A stretch of 39,745 nucleotides of DNA, from contig BDTY01000122.1 in the NCBI GenBank assembly GCA_002897955.1, positions 1-39,745 of the forward strand, written 5' to 3'. Position 1 is the first letter of the stretch. The number at the start of each line of letters is the position of its first letter. The stretch comes from an archaeon BMS3Bbin15. Its GTDB lineage: Archaea > Hydrothermarchaeota > Hydrothermarchaeia > Hydrothermarchaeales > BMS3B. The notes beneath the pieces are model-generated. The model was not told where the DNA came from. It did not search any database and was given only the letters and a program-made list of their open reading frames with translations. The translations under genes were made by a program, and so were the position numbers. Of this stretch, positions 5,926-13,493 are shown piece by piece.

Positions 5926-7386
5926 TTAAAAACTTATGTCCACTCTGGAAAACACATCTTTGATTGCAATAGGTATCTCCACCGAAAGTTCACTGGCAAG
6001 AAAGAAATAACCTTTCCTTTCAAAAAGCCTGTCTCCGCTGTAGCCATTGATAAAGGCGGAAGCACAGGCAGCATAAAAAGGCTCTGCTCCCTGGGCAAGC
6101 AAACCTGCAGCTATACCCGCAAGCACATCACCTGTACCGCCTCTTGTCATCCCAGCATTACCGGTGTTATTAAACTTTATCCTTCCTACGGGCGAGGCAA
6201 CTATGTCTGTGCTTCCCTTCAGAAGAATAGTTGCATTGAATTCTTCAGCAACTTTTTTTACTGTAGCTTCTCTATTTTCAGATTCAACTCCTGAAAGCCT
6301 TCTCAACTCTCCAGCATGAGGAGTTAGTATAGCATGCTTACCTCTCAGAACTTCTTTATCTAAAGCCAAAGCCTTTAATGCATCGGCATCCACAACAACT
6401 GGTTTATTCCAGTGCTTCAGGAAGCTTAACACTGCCTCTATGGTTTTACTGTCATCACCAAGCCCGGGACCTATTACTGCAGCATCGGCTTTATCGAAAA
6501 TTTTCTTCCCTTCACCAAGAGATTTCTTAGTCAGCCTATCACCGGAGTATCCTGTCACTATAAAATCAGGTGAAACAGACCTTACAGGGTTGAGAAGAAC
6601 CCCGGGCACAAAAAGATATACCAGGTCAATGCCGGTGCCGAGAGCGCCCCTGGCTGAGAGTACAGGAGCACCGTGGTACTCTTTACTCCCCCCGATTACA
6701 ACAACCCTGCCAAAGTCACCTTTATGTGCCTCCTTAAATCTCTTTCTCAGGCAGATTACCAGGTCCCCGGGTCCTGCAAAGGTGAGTGCATTTTCAGGCA
6801 TGCCTATGTCCTTTACAACAGTATTATGTCTCTCCAGACCCTGCTTCATGGCAATAAAGGTTACCACAAGGTCTGGCTCGGCAAAATAGCCTTCTCCCTT
6901 TGAATCCATCCCGCTGGGAAGGTCAACTGCCACCTTGAAGGCTTTTGAAACAGCAATTTTGTTCACAGCACTTTTATATGGCTCCTTAATTTCACCTCTG
7001 ATTCCGGTGCCAAGAAGTGCGTCTATTACAACATCCTCGTCAATTTCTAGTTTTTCCGAATCTTGCGAAAATTGGGTCTTGATAGAACTTAGAAATCTCA
7101 GTTTTTCAAGATTTTTCTCAGCAGCTCTGCTTTTCATCTTTTTTCCAAAAACAAATACTCTAACACCAAAACCTGCTTTTGCAAGGTATCTGGCAGCCAC
7201 AAGACCGTCACCACCGTTATTCCCGGTGCCGCACACAACAAGAATATTTTTTCCTTTCTTAATCCTCCTCAACGTCTCCTCCGCAACAGCCCTGCCCGCA
7301 TTCTCCATCAATTCCTTAACACTCGTGCCCAGCCACATTGAATTTATATCAAAAACTCTCACATCATTATAACTGATATATTCCAT
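5926..7386 (-). CDS. nnr: bifunctional NAD(P)HX epimerase / ADP-dependent NAD(P)HX dehydratase
   Basis: It repairs hydrated NADH and NADPH. The N-terminal half is the YjeF epimerase (NAGRAVAEE, GTGNNGGDGLVAARYL, DALLGTGIRGE, VDLPSGMDS). The C-terminal half is the ribokinase-fold dehydratase (KGDFGRVVVIGGSKEYHGAP, PGLGDDS, VVDADAL, LTPHAGELRRL, LLKGSTDIV, NAGMTRGGTGDVLAG). All the expected motifs are present and the length (486 residues) fits fused archaeal Nnr. I prefer ATG 7386 over the upstream TTG 7407 because the family begins at MEYISYNDV and a TATA-like AATTTATCC lies about 30 bases before it. It is divergent from the small zinc-finger gene. Confidence 0.93.
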   Translation of the reverse strand: MEYISYNDVRVFDINSMWLGTSVKELMENAGRAVAEETLRRIKKGKNILVVCGTGNNGGDGLVAARYLAKAGFGVRVFVFGKKMKSRAAEKNLEKLRFLSSIKTQFSQDSEKLEIDEDVVIDALLGTGIRGEIKEPYKSAVNKIAVSKAFKVAVDLPSGMDSKGEGYFAEPDLVVTFIAMKQGLERHNTVVKDIGMPENALTFAGPGDLVICLRKRFKEAHKGDFGRVVVIGGSKEYHGAPVLSARGALGTGIDLVYLFVPGVLLNPVRSVSPDFIVTGYSGDRLTKKSLGEGKKIFDKADAAVIGPGLGDDSKTIEAVLSFLKHWNKPVVVDADALKALALDKEVLRGKHAILTPHAGELRRLSGVESENREATVKKVAEEFNATILLKGSTDIVASPVGRIKFNNTGNAGMTRGGTGDVLAGIAAGLLAQGAEPFYAACASAFINGYSGDRLFERKGYFFLASELSVEIPIAIKDVFSRVDISF

Positions 7387-7535
7387 ATTTAATAAAAGAT
7401 ACTCCAAAGGATAAATTCTTTACTGTATTCCATCGGAAGTAACCTTCGTATGTTATGCAACATAATACACAATTCCAAAACCATCTTAAAGTAGTAGTAT
7501 TATATAAGAAGGATTATACAAGAAGGGGATTAAGA

Positions 7536-7670
7536 ATGACATCAAAATTTACAATGAACAATTTCCTTATACTGAAAAATAAATGCCTTCAGTGCGGTAA
7601 GGATATTCTCAAGTCAAGAGATTTCTGCTCAAAAGACTGTGAAAAGGCCTTTTTTAAAGAAAACGTTTAA
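7536..7670 (+). CDS. 44-residue zinc-ribbon protein
   Basis: This small protein carries CLQC (CxxC) and CSKDC (CxxxC), a four-cysteine zinc-binding pattern with the DFCSKDCEKAF signature of small archaeal DUF2116-type zinc ribbons. A TATA box (TTATATAA, 7499-7506) lies inside the longer open frame that begins at 7455, so translation must start downstream. ATG 7536 is about 30 bases after the TATA box, consistent with a leaderless transcript. Such proteins are thought to bind nucleic acid or protein; no specific role is known. Confidence 0.75.
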   Translation: MTSKFTMNNFLILKNKCLQCGKDILKSRDFCSKDCEKAFFKENV

Positions 7671-7688
7671 AAATAATTAGTAAATTTA

Positions 7689-7773
7689 TGCGGGGGAAGG
7701 GACTTGAACCCTCGCAGGCACTTAGCCAGCAGGTCCTAAGCCTGCCTCCTTTGACCAGCTCGGACACCCCCGC
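7689..7773 (-). tRNA. tRNA-Leu(TAG)
   Basis: On the minus strand GCGGGGG pairs with CCCCCGC and the discriminator is A, as expected for leucine. The anticodon stem GCAGG/CCTGC holds the loop CTTAGGA, giving anticodon TAG, which reads CTA. A long variable arm (TGGC...GCCT) marks class II. No intron and no encoded CCA are present. Its 5' end is 12 bases after the stop of the small basic-protein gene on the same strand, so both are probably on one transcript. Confidence 0.95.
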
Positions 7774-7785
7774 ATAATAAATAGA

Positions 7786-7899
7786 TTATCTTGTCCTGAG
7801 CTTTCTCTGACGCCTTCTCTCTTTTAACTTTTTCTTTCTTGTTTTCCAGCGGCATTTTCCACGCTTTTTCCACTTTCTCGAGCTATGTTTACCTGCCAT
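7786..7899 (-). CDS. 37-residue Arg/Lys-rich basic protein, ribosomal-protein-like
   Basis: It is too short for standard gene calling but well supported: a strong Shine-Dalgarno GGAGGA sits 6 bases before ATG 7899, and a TATA-like CTATAAAAATTT lies about 50-65 bases upstream. The product starts MAGKHSSRKWKKRGK and has 11 Lys and 10 Arg in 37 residues, with two Trp and one Cys. This composition is like the tiny ribosomal proteins (L41e, THX, mS38 type) that thread through rRNA, but I cannot assign a named family. The gene is followed 12 bases later by tRNA-Leu, which fits a translation-related role. Confidence 0.7.
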   Translation of the reverse strand: MAGKHSSRKWKKRGKCRWKTRKKKLKERRRQRKLRTR

Positions 7900-8078
7900 T
7901 AAATTCCTCCTAAAAAATTATTCTTCAGATATCACAATTATCTCACATGATAAATTTTTATAGAAGAAGGAGAGTTAATCAGGCTCTTCTGAAAGTAATT
8001 TTAGTCAGTATAAGTTAATATAACCTCTGATAGCTTGCAATAAGAAGACTTTTAAGTTTTAAATGTAATATATAATAT

Positions 8079-8996
8079 GTGGTGGATATGAAGACATTGA
8101 AAGTTATCACAATTGGTTTTATCATTCTGATTGCTGCAGCAGCCGGACTGGGATTTTATTTTTATAAATCAGGAAGTCTGGCTAAACCAGAGATTAAATC
8201 CCTGTCAAACAGCTGGGGTACAGTTAACCTTCAAGAAACAGAGATTATAACCAGAGCTGAGATTTACAATCCAAATCCTGTGAGTATTCCGATAAATAGA
8301 ATAAATGTTGGAATTTATATGAATGGCATAAAGCTTGCTTCAGGCGAAGCCAGGAATATAAACCTAATAGCAAATAAAAACTCTCAGGTAGAATTCACAA
8401 CAATTCTTAATAACACAAAACTACCCGAATGGTGGTACACCCATATAAAAAATGGCGAACACACCACAGTTTTAATGAAGACAACAGTTTACTTCAGTCT
8501 TCTCGGCAGGGAACTCAGCTTCCCTATTGAGATTAAAAAGAATATAACCACAAATATTCTGGGCTCGGCTACCATGAAATCCTCAGGTAATTCAGGTTTA
8601 CCTCTGGGAGCACCTGAGATAAGAAGTATGACAAACAGATGGGGCAATGTTACACCCTTGAAAACCCAGGTGATTACACAACTGGAGGTATATAATCCCA
8701 ACCCCTTCCCGGTACCTGTAAAAAGTATAGATTACTCAATAACCATGAACAATATACTCATGGCTTCTGGTAAGAGCAATAGTGTTGAGCTTCCTCCACA
8801 TAGTGAGAAGGATATAACTGCTTCCACATATATTGACAATAAAGATATACCCGTGTGGTGGGTATCTCATATAGAAAATCATGAGACAACACTCATGGTG
8901 ATAAAGGGTAAGATGGTATTTGATATAGCCGGAAAAACTCTGGAAATCCCACTGCCAGAGTACAAAAAAGAGTTTACAACAAATATTTTAAGGTAG
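8079..8996 (+). CDS. membrane-anchored protein with two LEA14/WHy domains
   Basis: A single N-terminal membrane helix (about residues 10-28) is followed by two homologous domains of about 130 residues. Each has a W-G-x-V start, an E-(I/V)-Y-N-P-N-P motif, a SGxxxxxxL segment and a pair of tryptophans (PEWWYTHI, PVWWVSHI). These are hallmarks of LEA14-type WHy (LEA_2) domains. The layout places the domains outside the cell. Archaeal members are linked to stress or to cell-surface structure, without a defined activity. GTG 8079 and ATG 8088 are both possible starts; a TATA-like region at 8050-8064 favours a leaderless start near 8079. It heads a likely operon with the AMMECR1 gene (22-base gap). 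Confidence 0.82.
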   Translation: MVDMKTLKVITIGFIILIAAAAGLGFYFYKSGSLAKPEIKSLSNSWGTVNLQETEIITRAEIYNPNPVSIPINRINVGIYMNGIKLASGEARNINLIANKNSQVEFTTILNNTKLPEWWYTHIKNGEHTTVLMKTTVYFSLLGRELSFPIEIKKNITTNILGSATMKSSGNSGLPLGAPEIRSMTNRWGNVTPLKTQVITQLEVYNPNPFPVPVKSIDYSITMNNILMASGKSNSVELPPHSEKDITASTYIDNKDIPVWWVSHIENHETTLMVIKGKMVFDIAGKTLEIPLPEYKKEFTTNILR

Positions 8997-9018
8997 GTCT
9001 GAAGAAAAAGGTGATATT

Positions 9019-9645
9019 ATGTACACTCTTGAAGACGGGGAATATCTCATAAAACTTGCCAGAAGGGCATTAGATATCTATCTTACCAGCGGTAAAATTA
9101 TAACCCCGCCTGAAGACGCCCCTGAAAAGTTAAAGAAAAAGGCAGGCGTCTTTGTAACCCTTGAAACTTATCCTGAAGAAAATCTCAGGGGCTGCATAGG
9201 TTTTCCTGAGCCAATCTATTCTCTTGTCGAAGGTACAATAAAGGCTGCCATAGCTGCCGGAGTGGAAGACCCCAGGTTTCCGCCTATGTTAAAACATGAA
9301 ATAATTCATATTACCATGGAGGTGAGTGTTCTTACTCCACCTGAACCCATAGTTGTTTCTTCAACAATGGAATATCCTGAAAGGATTAAGGTTGGAAGGC
9401 ATGGGCTGATAATCGAGAAAGGTTTTGCCAGAGGGCTTCTCTTACCTCAGGTCCCTGTTGAACAGGGATGGAATGAGGAAGAATTTTTAATTTACACCTG
9501 CATAAAAGCCGGGCTTTCTGGAGACTGCTGGCTTGACAGAAATACAAAAGTCTATTCTTTTGAAGGGAAGATATTTAAGGAAGAAGAACCAGGGGAAAAG
9601 GTGGTTGAAAAAGTGCTTGGAGATAAGAGCTGCTCTGTTTCTTAA
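9019..9645 (+). CDS. AMMECR1 domain protein (AmmeMemoRadiSam system protein A)
   Basis: The 208-residue protein matches AMMECR1 in length and motifs: LRGCIGFPEP (the LRGCIG hallmark), ALxAA-like IKAAIAAGVEDPRFPP, ITMEVSVLTPPEPI, GRHGLIIEKG and LLLPQVPVEQGW. The conserved core is a two-subdomain fold of unknown enzymatic function. It is often encoded with MEMO and a radical SAM protein; a MEMO gene is present at 18370-19203. The start ATG has a GGTGAT Shine-Dalgarno just upstream. Confidence 0.92.
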   Translation: MYTLEDGEYLIKLARRALDIYLTSGKIITPPEDAPEKLKKKAGVFVTLETYPEENLRGCIGFPEPIYSLVEGTIKAAIAAGVEDPRFPPMLKHEIIHITMEVSVLTPPEPIVVSSTMEYPERIKVGRHGLIIEKGFARGLLLPQVPVEQGWNEEEFLIYTCIKAGLSGDCWLDRNTKVYSFEGKIFKEEEPGEKVVEKVLGDKSCSVS

Positions 9646-9670
9646 TTCTTCGAGTCGTTAAAGGAATCGG

Positions 9671-10306
9671 ATGGAAAATATGGCTGAAGAGCAAGGAAAG
9701 TGCATGTACCACAGCATCGATAATAGAGCTTACTGCAGATTTACAGAAAGGCCATGTTTTGGCGCATATATTGATGAATTTAAGGAAGGGTACGTTATAG
9801 ATATATGGAAGGAGCAGGAGTGCCCAAACTACAAATATGACGAGAATATCCTTTTTAAAGAGGAAGCACCTGTTAAATCTGATCCGAATGGTGTCTTCGA
9901 GAAGCAGAAGGAAGGGTCTGCTGCAGGCGCCCAGATTGAAGTTATTGATGGTGAGATAGTAAATAACAGAAATGGAAGAGTTGAGATAACCCTCTTCGGG
10001 TCTAAGATAGCTGTTGAGTGTACAGACGAAGGATGTGACGTGCCTGAAAGTATCGATATTGATGCTGAAGTACTTCAGCACTATTTCAACAGAAAGTATG
10101 GCCTGGGAGTTATAGAAGTAAAATGGGTGGATGTTTTAAGTCCAGAACTTGAAAGCTATCCCGAGGTTAATGAATATATTGGCCTACATAATACATATCC
10201 AATAGTGACAATCAATGAAATTCTCAAGTTTGTGGGCAGTATATCCGTGGATTTAATTAATAATGAGCTTGAGAAGTTGGGAATAATACAGAAAAAGCTT
10301 GACTAA
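9671..10306 (+). CDS. uncharacterised protein: Cys-rich N-terminus and thioredoxin-like C-terminus
   Basis: The 211-residue protein has an N-terminal segment with four cysteines (GKCMYH, AYCRF, RPCFG, QECPN) that could bind a metal or an iron-sulfur cluster. An acidic linker follows. In the C-terminal part, VIEVKWVDVLSPELESYPEV and the TYPIVTINEILKFVGSISVD-like segment resemble small thioredoxin-fold proteins of the DUF1462/YuzD type. No CxxC redox pair is present there; the only cysteines in that half are VECTDEGCDV. ATG 9671 has AAGGA 5 bases upstream. It is 25 bases after the AMMECR1 gene and probably in its operon. No function can be assigned. Confidence 0.65.
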   Translation: MENMAEEQGKCMYHSIDNRAYCRFTERPCFGAYIDEFKEGYVIDIWKEQECPNYKYDENILFKEEAPVKSDPNGVFEKQKEGSAAGAQIEVIDGEIVNNRNGRVEITLFGSKIAVECTDEGCDVPESIDIDAEVLQHYFNRKYGLGVIEVKWVDVLSPELESYPEVNEYIGLHNTYPIVTINEILKFVGSISVDLINNELEKLGIIQKKLD

Positions 10307-10331
10307 TTCCGTTATTGGGTGGTAGGCTTTC

Positions 10332-10532
10332 CTATCCACCTGAAATTATCCTTACAGCCTCAATAATATCTCCTGTTTTAAGTTCTTCCTCCTCGGTAAC
10401 TATATTTCCATCCTTTTTCACAATTACAGTTTCAGTATTGATTCCTGCTCTCTCAAGTATGTCTCTTACTTTTACATCTTTATCAACTTCAATAATCTTT
10501 TCTCCTCTATCATAGAGCAATTTTATTTTCAT
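10332..10532 (-). CDS. ubiquitin-like ThiS/MoaD-family small sulfur carrier (SAMP-like)
   Basis: This 66-residue beta-grasp protein ends in RIISGG, the diglycine C-terminus that is adenylated and thiocarboxylated or conjugated in ThiS, MoaD and archaeal SAMPs. The pattern KIKLLYDR, VRDILERAG, KDGNIVTEEEELKTGDIIEAVRI is typical. The start is taken at MKIKLLYD; ATG 10541 would add three residues. It could serve thiamine or tungsto/molybdopterin synthesis, tRNA thiolation or protein modification; no E1-like gene is nearby to decide. Confidence 0.85.
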   Translation of the reverse strand: MKIKLLYDRGEKIIEVDKDVKVRDILERAGINTETVIVKKDGNIVTEEEELKTGDIIEAVRIISGG

Positions 10533-10595
10533 AATCAACATAGAAATAATAACTTCAGGAGAGATTAATTACGTTAATGGTGGAATTTTAATTAA

Positions 10596-10668
10596 GGGCT
10601 TGTAGCTCAGCTGGTAGAGTGCCGCCTTCGCAAGGCGGAAGCCCCGGGTTCGAATCCCGGCAAGTCCA
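10596..10668 (+). tRNA. tRNA-Ala(CGC)
   Basis: GGGCTTG pairs with CAAGTCC (one G-T pair; the 3:70 pair is G-T, the alanine identity element). D stem GCTC, anticodon stem CCGCC/GGCGG and loop TTCGCAA give anticodon CGC. T arm CCGGG-TTCGAAT-CCCGG. Discriminator A; no intron and no encoded CCA. The 3' end is 8 bases from the convergent archaemetzincin gene. Confidence 0.96.
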
Positions 10669-10676
10669 TACCCGAT

Positions 10677-11162
10677 TCACATTAAAAAGTCATGCTCACT
10701 GCAAAAGTCACTGCTCTTAGCATCCACTTCAGCCAGATTATTGGAAAAGCTCATTACACAGCTTTTATTTTTACAGTGCAGCAAACCAAAAGTGTGCCCG
10801 AGTTCATGAACAGCCTCCTTCAGCACCCTTTCTCGCATTTTACCCTTTAATCTGCTTAATGATATTACAGCATGTCTCCCTGAAATCTGTGCAATTCCGA
10901 AAATAAAATTGAGCCCTTTAGCATACAGGTCTTCTTCAGTCACACCGAGAAGCTTCCCATTTTCTGAAAGAATAATTCTGTTCAGATATTTGAGAATGAA
11001 ATCTCCACTATACTGCTCTCTTTCCGGACTGTAAGCTTTCTCAGGCAGAATAATGCTCCCAGGTATACTCACATCAATTTTCAATACCTTCTTCAAATCC
11101 TCTGCAAGGTTTTCAAGAACAACAGAATCAACACTGCCGAGAGATATAATAAAAACCTTCAA
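10677..11162 (-). CDS. amzA: archaemetzincin metalloprotease
   Basis: The 161-residue protein carries the extended metzincin signature with H119-E-L-G-H123, then H129-C130, C135-V-M and a late C154. The zinc-binding HExxHxxGxxH and the three to four cysteines of a second zinc site (CxxxxCxMxF...C) are the archaemetzincin hallmarks. It is a cytoplasmic zinc metalloprotease, probably an aminopeptidase-like enzyme, with no established physiological substrate in archaea. It lies 22 bases downstream of the ATPase activator gene, but function does not link them obviously. Confidence 0.92.
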   Translation of the reverse strand: MKVFIISLGSVDSVVLENLAEDLKKVLKIDVSIPGSIILPEKAYSPEREQYSGDFILKYLNRIILSENGKLLGVTEEDLYAKGLNFIFGIAQISGRHAVISLSRLKGKMRERVLKEAVHELGHTFGLLHCKNKSCVMSFSNNLAEVDAKSSDFCSEHDFLM

Positions 11163-11184
11163 CCCTCACCCTCCATTATTATGA

Positions 11185-11889
11185 TTAACCATCCCTCTCT
11201 GTGGCAAGATAGTACTTAACCGCCCCCACAGCATTAACCACCTGAGGGTCTGGTGGTACAAGAACCTTAACTCCCAGCTCTTTTTCAAAAGCATCCACAA
11301 CCCCTTTATTCTTTGCTGTACCTCCAATAAGAGCTATCATCCTGGCATTTCCCGGAAGCATCTGAGCAATTCTCCTTGCAAAGGCATGATGTATACCATT
11401 TATAATCTCCTCTTTGGAATAACCCTCAACAAGCCTTGAAACAACCTCGCTCTGGGCAAAAACAGAGCAGGTAGAATTTATTTTCGCACTGGTTTTTGCC
11501 CTGAAATGAAGATTCTGCAACTCAGAAACGTCAAGAGCGAAGTAATTAGCTATATACTCAAGAAATGTGCCAGTACCGGAGCTGCACTTGTCATTCATCC
11601 TGAAGTCATTCCTCCGCATATCAATCATCTTTGTGTCCTGCCCCCCTATATCCACTATGGCATCGACATCTTCCTTCAAAAAGTGCCTCACTCCGTAAAT
11701 AGCTGTTGTAATCTCTGTGACATTCAGCTCATGAGGTACTTTCTTTCTGAAATATCCAGTCGAAACTATTATACCGTCCCTGTCTATCAAATCCTGCCAT
11801 GAATGAGAACTCACTATTCTGTACTTATAACTATCAGTATAATAGGCTGCCTTTGCCGCCCTCGAACCCACATCCAGACCTATAATCAT
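11185..11889 (-). CDS. ATPase activator of a 2-hydroxyacyl-CoA dehydratase-type enzyme (HgdC/BadF family)
   Basis: The 234-residue ASKHA-fold ATPase has GLDVGSRAAK (phosphate 1, residues 4-13), VDIGGQDTKMI (80-89), and the two cysteines that hold the bridging [4Fe-4S] cluster in the activator dimer: C102 in KCSSGTGTF and C141 in STCSVFAQSEV. A GGTAKNKG adenosine motif follows. Length equals HgdC/FldI. ATP hydrolysis by such activators drives a very low-potential electron onto the partner. The partner gene lies directly upstream (5-base gap). It is much shorter than methanogenesis marker 15. Confidence 0.88.
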   Translation of the reverse strand: MIIGLDVGSRAAKAAYYTDSYKYRIVSSHSWQDLIDRDGIIVSTGYFRKKVPHELNVTEITTAIYGVRHFLKEDVDAIVDIGGQDTKMIDMRRNDFRMNDKCSSGTGTFLEYIANYFALDVSELQNLHFRAKTSAKINSTCSVFAQSEVVSRLVEGYSKEEIINGIHHAFARRIAQMLPGNARMIALIGGTAKNKGVVDAFEKELGVKVLVPPDPQVVNAVGAVKYYLATERDG

Positions 11890-11894
11890 TATTA

Positions 11895-12836
11895 TTACAC
11901 CCCAGCAAGGCGCTCTGCAAAGGCTTCAAGACGCAGCCTTGCCTGTTCAGGCGTACTCCCCGGAAGGTCAGCCTCAATTGTTATATAGGGATATCCCTCT
12001 CTGTCTGCAAAGCGCTCCCTTAAAATAATATCTTCCAGCTTGTGGTGGCATGAAAACTGCTGGAAATGTATTATGGCATCTATTTTCCTTTCCTTCAACT
12101 GCCTCTCAACAAACTCCATTCTTCTCCAGATATTTCCTGCGAATGTATAATTCACATAACTTTCCGCCACCTCTCCCAGGTTTCTTCCAGAATGCCTTAT
12201 GAATTCAAAGGGCATTTCATCATAGGCAACATGCAAACCTATACTCTGCAGAAACTCGTGAAAATCTCTGTAAATAGGTGGTATGCCCAGAATAGCAACC
12301 CTGTAGTCAAAATCCACCTCCTCCTCTTCAATAGCTTCAATAGCCTTTCCGTATTTATCAGGAGAGCCCATGAGGTCGCTTCCGGAAATTTCTATCTCAA
12401 AAGCCTTTATTGAACTCAATTTTCCTTCTGTGCGGAGAGAATCAACCTCCATAGCTCTCTGTTTCAAATCTGCTATTTCTCCAAAGGCTTCTTCATTTTT
12501 TATCCCTCCTGCAAATTCCGCCAGAGAATCGAGATTCTCCTCCATAAGCCTGATATCTCTGTTGAAGGAATAGATGAAATAGAGAGTAGGCATGCCTGAA
12601 AGTTCAATCTTTTCACCATCCACAAGCGCATTGTAGCAGTCCCCGCCTGCAACAACAACAAGCTTATCAACCTCAACCTCTTTTCTCAGTATAAGCTCAC
12701 GCCAGATAGCACTCCATGCACAGAGTTTATCATCTGGTTGAAACTCTGAGAATGGAACAAAGTTATTTAAATCAACTGCAGTTTCTCTACAGGCATAAAT
12801 TACTTCAGCTGAAACAAGAGCAGTGATTCCAAGCAT
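11895..12836 (-). CDS. 2-hydroxyacyl-CoA dehydratase subunit-like / double-cubane-type iron-sulfur protein
   Basis: The 313-residue protein has the HgdB-family layout: an N-terminal ITALVSAEVIYACRETAVDL segment, C39 in KLCAWS, C67 in AGGDCYN, and C263 in FSCHH, with a C-terminal IEADLPGSTPEQARLRLEAF motif typical of the family. The three conserved cysteines are candidates for cluster ligands. True dehydratases have two such subunits; here only one is present beside its activator, as in the double-cubane cluster proteins (DCCP) that reduce small molecules. Substrate unknown. ATG 12836 has no Shine-Dalgarno, and a short reading frame with an excellent one precedes it. Confidence 0.8.
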   Translation of the reverse strand: MLGITALVSAEVIYACRETAVDLNNFVPFSEFQPDDKLCAWSAIWRELILRKEVEVDKLVVVAGGDCYNALVDGEKIELSGMPTLYFIYSFNRDIRLMEENLDSLAEFAGGIKNEEAFGEIADLKQRAMEVDSLRTEGKLSSIKAFEIEISGSDLMGSPDKYGKAIEAIEEEEVDFDYRVAILGIPPIYRDFHEFLQSIGLHVAYDEMPFEFIRHSGRNLGEVAESYVNYTFAGNIWRRMEFVERQLKERKIDAIIHFQQFSCHHKLEDIILRERFADREGYPYITIEADLPGSTPEQARLRLEAFAERLAGV

Positions 12837-12859
12837 ATATTTTTTAAATCAAGTAACAT

Positions 12860-12883
12860 CTATAAGAGTCTGGTTCTCACCAT
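12860..12883 (-). other. seven-codon mini reading frame with strong Shine-Dalgarno
   Basis: After the mfnE stop, the minus strand reads AAGGGAGGAGTGC followed by ATG GTG AGA ACC AGA CTC TTA TAG, encoding MVRTRLL. The Shine-Dalgarno is the best in this region, yet the frame ends 23 bases before the dehydratase-like start, which has none. It may be a leader that reloads ribosomes, or chance. Confidence 0.3.
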
Positions 12884-12896
12884 GCACTCCTCCCTT

Positions 12897-13493
12897 TTAA
12901 ATATCAGGGTTGATACATGTCCCCTTATCTCCCTTAAAAATATAATTTAAATCCTTCATTTCCCTTCCATTCAATATTCTGCATCTTATTTTGTATTTAT
13001 TTATAACCTCTGGCAGAAAACTATCTACAACACTCTGTTCCGTTATTTCAAGGTCAGAGGCAGCAATATTGTTTATAAGTCCACCATCTCCAAATACACC
13101 ATCCACGCTCTTGAGGAGAATTATTTCTTCTGCATTCAGCTCTGCTCCTATATAGCAGGTTATACTGTCACCAGTTACATCCCACGTGGGGGGAAGTTCA
13201 TCCCTATCTTTAATAAATCTGTAAGGAAGGAGAATTGCAGGGAGTTCTCCCTCAGGCTCTTCTCTTGCAGAGATTTCACCCTTGCCTTCAAGATAAATAC
13301 CAAATATATTCATAGCCATAATAGCCATAAAGTGAGCTTCCCTCTCTCCGACATTGTAATTTTTATATACGTCTCTGACAGCATCAGCAAAAACCCCTCC
13401 TCCGGGAATAATCAGCACTTTCTCATTTTTAAGAATTTTGAGAATTTCCTCTGCCCTATCTATCAGACTGCCTCCAATCTTAATCACCTTCAT
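12897..13493 (-). CDS. mfnE: amino-acid-kinase-fold kinase of methanofuran synthesis (MfnE-like)
   Basis: The 198-residue protein has the amino acid kinase fold: KVIKIGGSLID at the N-terminus, IPGGGVFADAVRDVY, PPTWDVTGDSI and LLKSVDGVF. MfnE phosphorylates 5-(aminomethyl)-3-furanmethanol phosphate to the diphosphate used in methanofuran assembly. ATG 13493 is chosen because GGAGG lies 9 bases before it and the family starts at this residue. It overlaps the mfnF gene by 14 bases. Context with mfnF and mfnD makes the assignment firm; uridylate-kinase-like or other small kinases are less likely. Confidence 0.87.
   Translation of the reverse strand: MKVIKIGGSLIDRAEEILKILKNEKVLIIPGGGVFADAVRDVYKNYNVGEREAHFMAIMAMNIFGIYLEGKGEISAREEPEGELPAILLPYRFIKDRDELPPTWDVTGDSITCYIGAELNAEEIILLKSVDGVFGDGGLINNIAASDLEITEQSVVDSFLPEVINKYKIRCRILNGREMKDLNYIFKGDKGTCINPDI

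Noticed and set aside
6440-6889. 149-codon open frame antisense to nnr
   Set aside because: Shadow of the repair enzyme; Ser/Pro-rich composition typical of antisense frames.
7440-7470. Inverted repeat TATGTT-ATGC-AACATA between nnr and the zinc-ribbon gene
   Set aside because: Six-base arms in AT-rich intergenic DNA; weak support for a regulatory site.
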